From an uncultured Bacilli bacterium (lineage in GTDB: Bacteria; Bacillota_I; Bacilli_A; RF39; UBA660): 34,218 nt of DNA. How positions within the stretch are numbered: position 1 is the stretch's first letter; every line of letters begins with the position of its first letter. The stretch is taken from contig CANPZX010000008.1 of the NCBI GenBank assembly GCA_947589195.1, positions 1-34,218 of the forward strand. The letters run 5' to 3'. This document shows, piece by piece, positions 34,103 through 34,218 of the stretch. A program made the position numbers and the translations under genes. Below the pieces are notes generated by a model. That model did no database searches. It was not told where the DNA came from and saw nothing but the letters and a program-made list of their open reading frames with translations.

Positions 34103-34218
34103 ATGAATGAAAGAGCAACAAAAAAGGTGATAATTGATGCCGGACATGGAGGTATCGGTTAAATCCAAAAATAGAAGAAATGACTATTTTGGTAAGTAAA
34201 TACAAGAGTTTAAGGTAC
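34103..34218 (+). pseudogene. Broken amidase gene start, runs off the window
   Basis: ATG 34103 behind AGGTGA encodes MNERATKKVIIDAGHGGIG and then TAA at 34160. VIIDAGHGG is the opening zinc motif of Amidase_3 proteins. The body does not follow. In another frame the sequence continues into NPKIEEMTILVSKYKSLRY, shared with the remnant at 7.9 kb. It looks like a truncated or rearranged gene. Confidence 0.5.
34177..34218 (+). repeat. 42-nt dispersed repeat, copy 2
   Basis: Matches 7880-7921 at 40 of 42 positions. It touches the right edge, so the full repeat length is unknown. Confidence 0.7.

Noticed and set aside
1-34218. Reassigned genetic code (TGA as Trp), as in Mycoplasma
   Set aside because: TGA is used as a stop (for example abi and jetC) and tryptophans in conserved motifs are TGG.
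1-34218. Reverse transcriptase gene for the DGR, and tRNA or rRNA genes
   Set aside because: None of the reading frames shows RT motifs, and no cloverleaf or rRNA sequence was recognised.

Overview
The window is strongly AT-rich, uses the standard bacterial code (TGA is a stop in several genes, Trp is TGG) and has very short 5' leaders with AGGAG-type ribosome sites. The protein families (rplM-rpsI with a leader, CmpB-like membrane protein, AAA_14/DUF4143 ATPase, Zn-dependent phospholipase C-like protein, Wadjet) fit a low-GC Firmicute. My guess is a gut member of the Bacilli/RF39-like lineages, without proof.

Region 1 (1-13.4 kb) mixes housekeeping genes and decayed accessory DNA. At the left edge is the 3' part of a surface-anchored protein. 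It has a 10-G homopolymer that breaks the frame just inside an N-terminal membrane anchor, and a GC-rich, NNC-codon-rich C-terminal tail that looks like the variable region of a diversity-generating retroelement. Then come rplM-rpsI behind a long leader, a secreted GH3 hexosaminidase (minus strand), a HerA-type ATPase, a CmpB-like membrane protein, and an AAA_14/DUF4143 ATPase preceded by three 33-bp tandem repeats. Next are a DUF3800 gene coupled to a BECR-fold-like nuclease candidate, remnants of mobile DNA, a CwlD-like amidase, a Zn-dependent phospholipase C-like protein, and an Abi (HEPN) gene one base away from an HtrA protease.

Region 2 (13.4-29.4 kb) is a defence island. It holds a DUF4268 nuclease-like protein, a SWIM-SNF2 helicase, a Panacea (PanA) antitoxin with its overlapping toxin, a SAP-domain protein with a helicase-associated C-terminus, a complete Wadjet operon (jetA-jetB-jetC-jetD, minus strand), and an XRE-family regulator just upstream of it. 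The SNF2 gene and the Wadjet operon share the same composite palindromic element in front of them: a 17-nt TGATG...CATCA palindrome, exactly 9 nt, then TGTAAA...TTTACA. This suggests that one regulator controls both.

Region 3 (29.4-34.2 kb) carries a Ham1/RdgB nucleotide pyrophosphatase, a HipA-like kinase, a SWIM-domain helical-repeat protein, a small protein resembling an integrase core-binding domain, and a CxxCxxCC cluster protein. It ends in a broken amidase gene joined to a 42-nt sequence that also occurs at 7.9 kb.

The most unusual points are the phase-variable plus hypervariable surface protein, the shared operator linking a SNF2 helicase to Wadjet, and the DUF3800-nuclease pair.
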